A stretch of DNA of 64,000 nucleotides. Source: Trichomonas vaginalis G3. Its lineage: Eukaryota > Parabasalia > Trichomonadida > Trichomonadidae. Each line of letters begins with the position of its first letter. The stretch's first letter is position 1. This document shows, one piece after another, positions 58,962 through 64,000 of the stretch. Under the pieces are notes generated by a model that was not told the DNA's origin, made no database searches, and saw only the letters and a program-made list of their open reading frames with translations. The stretch lies in NCBI RefSeq assembly GCF_026262505.1, contig NC_067204.1, positions 20,739,300 to 20,803,299 on the forward strand, written 5' to 3'. Position numbers and translations under genes: made by a program.

Positions 58962-59381
58962 ATGGACGTATTTGAGTATCTCTTCGAATTGAAGCAGAAC
59001 AAAGTTTACACACACAAACAATACAAATACATTGACAGAATAGTTCTTTATACAAACAATGGAAAATGTTATAGAATAGCAGTCTTTGCTGAACCAAAAT
59101 ATTTTCATAAAGCAAAGAAAGTTGGTATAACCGAAATGGTGAAAGTTCTTGAAGCAGACAAAAATATAACAACAAAACTGACCGATATTTCTAAAGGAAA
59201 GTTTATCTTACAATTTTATGTCAAAACTGGCGTACTGTCAATATTTGACGGAGAGAAGTCAGTTCAAGAACAACTTACTGACCTGCTGCCAAAATCTGCT
59301 CGATGGAAGCTGTCGTTATACCAATCTGAGGAGCCCCAGCAGGTTTCATCGAACGAATCTTCAAAAGAGCATCTTCTGTGA
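58962..59381 (+). CDS. element protein, unknown, overlapping the capsid gene end
   Basis: 139 residues, MDVFEYLFELKQNKVYTHKQ, then NGKCYRIAVFAEPKYFHKAK and KGKFILQFYVKTGVLSIFDG. It reads opposite to its neighbours, and its last 35 codons overlap the 3' end of the major capsid gene on the other strand. The first 100 residues look like a compact alpha/beta domain; the overlapping tail may be incidental. Confidence 0.5.
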   Translation: MDVFEYLFELKQNKVYTHKQYKYIDRIVLYTNNGKCYRIAVFAEPKYFHKAKKVGITEMVKVLEADKNITTKLTDISKGKFILQFYVKTGVLSIFDGEKSVQEQLTDLLPKSARWKLSLYQSEEPQQVSSNESSKEHLL

Positions 59382-60881
59382 AAAGTGCTATTGGTTTTGT
59401 AAACTTCTTTGCTCTCAGTTCATCTGGACCGTCTCTGTCACCAGTATATTGTATTTGAACTGTACCAACAGTTGAAATACCACCCATAAAGTCTTCTGAG
59501 TCAGCAAATGGAATGCCAAGCCAAAAGTTTGAACGGTCTCCATTTGTATATTGAGTTTTTTGACCTCCTGTATGGGTCCATACTTTCACATATGGCATAA
59601 TAGAACTTTGCATTTCAGGGTTAATGGTTGTTGTGAAGTTGTTGTTAAAGTTCATAGCATCTAATGTCAAGTTGTATGACCTCATATCCTCAACTGTAGA
59701 ATATTCTTCTCTTGGATAATATTTGCCATCTATGTTTATATGATATTTAATACCGGGTTGTAGAAACAAGAATAGTCATTTATAGTTCGTCTGAACAGTA
59801 CAAACATAGTATCTGCATGTTTCATTGCAGTTGTTAAGGCAATATCTGTTCTTGCACCTGGGTCAGCACTTTGGTTTCCAACTTCACCTGCAAAGTCTTT
59901 GACAGATATTTGGTGTATAGGGAACATAAGTGGAACTGCAATATATTTGGCAGCTAAAGCATTTGAAATATCTGGGTCCAACATATAGACTGCAAGTCTG
60001 CTTTCTATTCTCTTGCATTCAAACTTTTCGCATGTGAACTTAACTGGGTCCCAAGCAGTTCCAGCAGCATTGAAATAATAGTTTACTTCAGTGTTGAGGT
60101 TTGAGAAACCAAAGTCTAAGTCAACTTTGTCTTTGCAAAAGTCGGCGAATGACGTTTTATTTGTTCCCACTACTTCTGTAAGAGTGAATGGGTCTTGTGT
60201 TGGTGCAATGACTAAGTTATTTTTGCTTGGAGTAAGTTCGATAGAAATTTTTCCTGCCCAGTTTGGCAAGTATCTTAAAAACCTGAAGATGAGGAAAGAT
60301 GACAAAGGAACTCTAAGTTTCAGTTTTACTTTAGTGGCAGCATTTCCATCTGAACCAGAAAGGTTAACATAAACTCCTGGAACGTTAGGGTCAAGTCTTC
60401 TTATTTTCTCAATGGTGGCATACTGGTCTGTTTGTTCTCTAGCTTGTGGTTGTACTGAGTTTCTCAAAGCGAACCATTCATAGTTTGCCCATGTTACTGT
60501 TTGAACTAAGTCAGAGTTAGAATATATCTTATATCCCATGAAAACTTCTGGAGCATATTGGTATCCGACATAGAAAATTCCATTGCAACCTTTCTTGTCA
60601 GACAACTTGGCAGAAGGTTTTATTTCAATGTCTTGTTCCACGTATAAGAAAGAGTTGTCAATAGAAATTATATGAAACCTGTCGCAAGCAATATCTACTG
60701 TTGTTGAAGAACCTTCTCCAAACTCACCTACGTTTCCATAAGAAACAGCAGTTGTATATTCGTAAGTTCCAGGAACTATTTCTGACCTTCTAATGGCATT
60801 GTCGCATTCGTTATACCATTCGGAAACATTTCCATTCATAGCATCCAAAACTGTTGGCGTTATATTCTGAGCGGCGTACAT
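59275..60881 (-). pseudogene. major capsid protein region of the element (double jelly-roll type)
   Basis: About 530 residues of capsid protein. N-terminal part: MYAAQNITPTVLDAMNGNVS, then VDIACDRFHIISIDNSFLYV; middle: LKLRVPLSSFLIFRFLRYLP and NWAGKISIELTPSKNNLVIA (the typical MCP pattern of a 'PL..F...R.LPNW....I.L' strand pair); C-terminal part: LTLDAMNFNNNFTTTINPEM, GDRSNFWLGIPFADSEDFMG. It fits the Polinton MCP in size and place beside the penton-like gene. It is not one continuous frame, so I count it as broken. Confidence 0.75.
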
Positions 60882-60913
60882 TTCATATGAGTAAAAATAT
60901 AGAATAGTTGGAT

Positions 60914-62392
60914 TTATATGTCATAATAGAACCCACTCCGACCAAGCTTTACTTTCTTCCTGACTGAGTTTTTAACTCTTCTTTTTCCTTCATTGCCCTC
61001 TGCTTGAAGTTGTTGCATCTTTGCATTATGTTCATCTAGTATGTTGCAAATTTCCCATGTCCTTTTTGCCTTTGGGCTCTGGTCGCCCATCTCAGGTAAC
61101 CTATATCCTAGAAAGATTTTGTCATAGTTTGTATTTGAGTCTTCGCGTATTGTTTGCATGACTCTTTCCTGAGTTTCCGGTTCAAGCTCTTCAAACAGTG
61201 CCTGTCCATATGGAATATGCTCGTTTCCAAATATATGTTTTTGTAGCCATTCTGGTTTTCTTTCCATGTTACCAACTATATCTTTTGTGAATGGGAAAGC
61301 TTTTACCCAATCTTTCAGTCTTGCGTCGTTTATTTCTGTAGTTGGTTTTATTTTGTCAAGGAACATGTTTTTCAATACTAACATTTCATTTGGTACTGTC
61401 CATTTGAGTTTTCTTAAATATTCATCCCTTCTCAGTTCATTGTCTGCAAAGTAAGTTTTTATGACATTTTGTAAACTTTCGTTTGCAAGGTCATGTACAA
61501 TAGGTTCTCTTCCTTCGCTGTCCATAACTTTCTTTCTAAACTCTTCACCAAATATACCATCTTTATGGTTCTGTGTAGTTCTTTGAGATAAATGTTCTAG
61601 AACGTCAGGTGTTATATTTCCATCAGCCATGTTCATTTCATACTGGTCCAAAATATCTGCATGTTTCATATCTTTCAATGGCATTAAAGCCGCGCTGAAA
61701 ATACCAGCTATATCTGGTTCACCATTGACTTCCATTGCGTCTACAACTTCTTGGAATTGTGGTTGTAAGTTTATGAACCACCTATCCGGGTTAGCTTTAT
61801 GACCCCATCTCATTGTAGTTCCATCGTCTGCAGAAACAAAAGTAGGTTTGTTTCCATCTTGGTTAGGTTCTGAATGAACTTTAAACAATGTTTCATTTCT
61901 ATATGTTTTCTTGAAATTTAACCTTTTATTTTCACCGAGTTCAGCCAAAGATTGAACGTTATATGGTCGTAAGTAAAAAGGGTTGTTGTATTTGTGTACA
62001 TTTTCTTTCAGTACTTCCATTCTATGCTGAATATTTTCATCTGGTGTTGGAGTCTTTTGTATGTCGGCAAACATTTTTCGATATTCTTCTACTATGTCAG
62101 CCGAATTTTTTTTAGACTCTTGGAAATATTCCATATTCTCCGCATACTCTTGTTGAGGGTCAAGATTTTTCGGCTGTTCCAAATCTTCATCTAGTTCTGT
62201 GAAGTTAGTTTCCAAAGGAGTGACTTGTTCGTTTCCTTCAGGCTCTTCTAGCTGTTGTTGCTGAACTATTTCTTCCATGTCTGGTTGTATCTGAACTTCT
62301 TCCTGTGGAGTTTCTTGTACCTCATCTGCTGGCATTTCATATATTCCGAGACCGTTTTCAACAATTTCCCTATCTACGTCATCCGCATTCAT
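60914..62392 (-). CDS. large structural-looking element protein, unknown
   Basis: 492 residues. Residues 1-90 are acidic and Gln/Glu-rich (ADEVQETPQEEVQIQPDMEE), the middle is mixed alpha/beta (NKRLNFKKTYRNETLFKVHS, MRWGHKANPDRWFINLQPQF), and the C-terminus is strongly basic (KRRVKNSVRKKVKLGRSGFY). The acidic head and basic tail resemble DNA-binding or internal capsid proteins. It starts four bases inside the end of the next gene (ATGA-type overlap), so the two are probably co-expressed. Confidence 0.6.
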   Translation of the reverse strand: MNADDVDREIVENGLGIYEMPADEVQETPQEEVQIQPDMEEIVQQQQLEEPEGNEQVTPLETNFTELDEDLEQPKNLDPQQEYAENMEYFQESKKNSADIVEEYRKMFADIQKTPTPDENIQHRMEVLKENVHKYNNPFYLRPYNVQSLAELGENKRLNFKKTYRNETLFKVHSEPNQDGNKPTFVSADDGTTMRWGHKANPDRWFINLQPQFQEVVDAMEVNGEPDIAGIFSAALMPLKDMKHADILDQYEMNMADGNITPDVLEHLSQRTTQNHKDGIFGEEFRKKVMDSEGREPIVHDLANESLQNVIKTYFADNELRRDEYLRKLKWTVPNEMLVLKNMFLDKIKPTTEINDARLKDWVKAFPFTKDIVGNMERKPEWLQKHIFGNEHIPYGQALFEELEPETQERVMQTIREDSNTNYDKIFLGYRLPEMGDQSPKAKRTWEICNILDEHNAKMQQLQAEGNEGKRRVKNSVRKKVKLGRSGFYYDI

Positions 62393-64000
62393 AAGCTTTT
62401 GTTCTTTCGTTCCGTCTCTATTTTTACGCGTTTCATGACGAAAGTTGAATTGTCATTTAGCTCTGACATCAAATATCTCGGAGTAAATTCATCCATGTCA
62501 TTTGGATGATATGCTATTAAATCATATCCCTTAGCGAGCTTGTATTTTCCAGGTTTGAGATTATATCCGTTTTGGTGCTGAGCCATAAAGCTAAATAGGT
62601 TCGGGTCAGTATTTCCATCCTTGAACTTTCCAATAGCTTCTTTATATCTGTCACTAAAGTCAACAGTATCTGGGAAACCACACTCTTCTTTAAGCATTTT
62701 TAAGAATTCTTGGTTTCCTTGTTCTCTACTTCTTTTATGTCCTTGCTCTGTTTGTGGTTGTTGTTGTGCAGGGTTTTGAACTGTTGGTTGTGGTGCTGGT
62801 TGTTGTGTTGGTTGTTGTGTTGGTTTTGGTGCATGCCTGTGTCTATGTCCATGTGACGATGTAAATGTTTTAGGTAGTCCTGGTGCAGGTGCTTCTCTTG
62901 GAGGGTTTGGTGGTATATAAGTTCCACCAGCTGGCACATATGTTCCATCTGCAGCGTAATGTCCTACCTGACTTTTCGTTCTTAAGAAAGCATTTACTAG
63001 GTCTGTTTTGGTCTGTTGTAACTCTTTTTCTTGACTTTTCACAACAGTTGCTCTAACGGCGTCATAGGCACTTTGAACTGCCTGTCTCGTTGCTGCATCT
63101 GTTATTTTCGTCATATTTTGTGCTACTTCTTTTAACTCTTTGTCGAAACCTTCAGACTTCAGTTTCTTTCCAGATGAGAAGTCGTTCACTTGTTTCACCT
63201 TACTATGAAGAGCTTCGAAGGCGTTCTTAAAGTCAGCATTTGTTAAAGCTTCATTTGAACTGTCTTCATCCGCTTGTATTTTTGTCCTTATTGACCCTAT
63301 GAGTTGGGCTGCTTTAGCGTTGGCTTGGGCATCTAACCAGTCATTGTTAGCTTTTATATATTCTGCGCTTTTCATTGCCTTTTGCATAGCCGCGTCGTTA
63401 TTTTTACTTTCTTGTGCTAAGTTTTCATACTGTACGGTTTGGTTTTGCAACTGTAAAAGTTTTTCTGCCTTTACATTTGCTTCAACTTCTTTTTTATACT
63501 CATCGCTATCCATATATGTCTTCAGGGCTTTTTGTTTTATCTCTTCATCTTTCAGTATTTTATATTGAGTAGTATGGTTTTTCAAATTTATGACATCTTG
63601 TTCCATTTTTGCTACTTCTGTTGCTTTTTCTGACACTTTTTTCGCATATTCCTCTGTACTTAGTTCTTTCAGTTGTTCTTCTTTCTTCTTTTTCTCTACG
63701 TTTAACTCATTGAGTTTCTTTGTGTGTCTGTCATATTCTAGTTTCTTTTCGTTTTCACTTATTTGCTTCTGTATGTCTATGTTTGACTTTTTGACATCTG
63801 TTATTTGATTTTTGAGTGAACTCAAATTCATTTGACTTTGAGGGTTATAGGCTGTTCCGTCTGCAGCTCCACCATAGCCTGCCATTTTCGCTAAAAGTGC
63901 CGCTCTTAAACCTCCACTCTGTGCACCAACAACTCGGTTTAAAAGCATAGGGTTGCTTGACATTTGTTGCAACATAGTGGGGTCATTCAGCATTTGTTGT
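62389..64000 (-). CDS. large coiled-coil element protein, 5' end probably outside the window
   Basis: At least 534 residues. The N-terminal visible part is Met/Gln/Asn-rich (MLNDPTMLQQMSSNPMLLNR), and the frame is still open at the window edge with two more Gln codons, so the start at 63993 is provisional. Residues about 55-340 form a long charged coiled coil (KQISENEKKLEYDRHTKKLN). Then comes a Pro/Thr/Gln-rich linker with HGHRHRHAPKPTQQPTQQPA, and a compact C-terminal domain (FPDTVDFSDRYKEAIGKFKD, YDLIAYHPNDMDEFTPRYLM). Likely a virion or scaffold protein; no family recognised. Confidence 0.6.
   Translation of the reverse strand, partial: QQMLNDPTMLQQMSSNPMLLNRVVGAQSGGLRAALLAKMAGYGGAADGTAYNPQSQMNLSSLKNQITDVKKSNIDIQKQISENEKKLEYDRHTKKLNELNVEKKKKEEQLKELSTEEYAKKVSEKATEVAKMEQDVINLKNHTTQYKILKDEEIKQKALKTYMDSDEYKKEVEANVKAEKLLQLQNQTVQYENLAQESKNNDAAMQKAMKSAEYIKANNDWLDAQANAKAAQLIGSIRTKIQADEDSSNEALTNADFKNAFEALHSKVKQVNDFSSGKKLKSEGFDKELKEVAQNMTKITDAATRQAVQSAYDAVRATVVKSQEKELQQTKTDLVNAFLRTKSQVGHYAADGTYVPAGGTYIPPNPPREAPAPGLPKTFTSSHGHRHRHAPKPTQQPTQQPAPQPTVQNPAQQQPQTEQGHKRSREQGNQEFLKMLKEECGFPDTVDFSDRYKEAIGKFKDGNTDPNLFSFMAQHQNGYNLKPGKYKLAKGYDLIAYHPNDMDEFTPRYLMSELNDNSTFVMKRVKIETERKNKSL

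Larger units (their letters stand above)
41051..64000. mobile_element. Maverick/Polinton-class element, broken, running off the right edge
   Basis: Large capsid-bearing DNA element. Parts recognised: left end starting AG (41051), Dam-like methyltransferase, integrase (RVE) relic, FtsK/HerA-type packaging ATPase, SF3 primase-helicase, major capsid protein, penton-like protein, large structural-looking proteins, fibre-like protein, HNH and GIY-YIG-type nucleases, KilA-N proteins. A left arm reading mostly rightward and a right arm reading mostly leftward meet near 54.2 kb. Cysteine protease and DNA polymerase B are not seen and may lie beyond the window. It is broken, with something like a dozen or more breaks, concentrated in integrase, helicase and a duplicated gene, while many frames remain open; likely a fairly young copy. 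Confidence 0.85.

Noticed and set aside
1-64000. tRNA, rRNA and snRNA genes
   Set aside because: No T-loop GGTTCRANTCC box with paired arms, no rRNA-like block and no snRNA signature was recognised by eye.

Overview
The window looks like nuclear DNA of a trichomonad (Parabasalia), close to Trichomonas or Tritrichomonas; the sequence alone does not settle the species. The signs are AT-rich spacers, apparently intronless genes, trichomonad initiator (Inr) motifs of the TCAYW type a few bases before several ATGs (2050, 27694, 36949, 37478), stop codons that run into TAAA, DUF3447-type ankyrin genes and relics, flagellar genes, and a Maverick/Polinton-class element that fills the right third. No tRNA, rRNA, CRISPR array or spliceosomal intron was recognised.

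Host part, 1 to about 41050. From left to right: IFT38/CLUAP1 (partial), an ankyrin relic, a secreted cyclophilin, APC10, a kinase with a helical C-terminal half, a membrane subtilisin, a frameshifted gene of unknown family, an ankyrin gene with one in-frame stop, a membrane-anchored calcineurin-like phosphoesterase, an ARL8-like GTPase, PACRG, two giant secreted proteins (about 1630 and 1365 residues; the second is a cadherin-like repeat protein with one membrane span), a 3.7 kb gene-poor gap rich in inverted repeats, an unrecognised helical protein, eIF3d, an RRM protein, a small type I membrane protein, DNA polymerase kappa and a CXorf65-like protein. IFT38, PACRG and CXorf65-like point to a flagellate; the surface and secreted proteins suit an extracellular parasite.

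Mobile part, 41051 to 64000 and beyond. A 53-base A run ends at a sequence beginning AGGTAGTGGGG with a perfect hairpin, which I take as the left end of a Maverick/Polinton. The left arm holds inverted arrays of short repeats, a Dam-like methyltransferase, a tiny membrane protein, small amphipathic proteins, a phage-tail-collar-like fibre protein, an integrase relic, an HNH endonuclease, and a KilA-N / T5orf172 cluster, mostly on the + strand. The right arm, mostly on the - strand, holds the packaging ATPase, an SF3 primase-helicase, a penton-like protein, the major capsid protein and two large structural-looking proteins. The two arms converge on a 21-bp minisatellite near 54.2 kb. The element runs out of the window; no protein-primed DNA polymerase is seen here. 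Several core genes are broken while many accessory ones are open, so it reads as a fairly young, decaying copy.

Points most worth a second look: the 12-bp-spaced GGTGA arrays behind element genes, the shared TGTAAGAACA promoter-like motif in the KilA-N cluster, the phage-like fibre in a eukaryotic capsid-bearing element, the integrase plus SF3 helicase combination, the nested inverted repeats at 28.3-30.9 kb, and the near-identical internal duplication in the cadherin-like protein.
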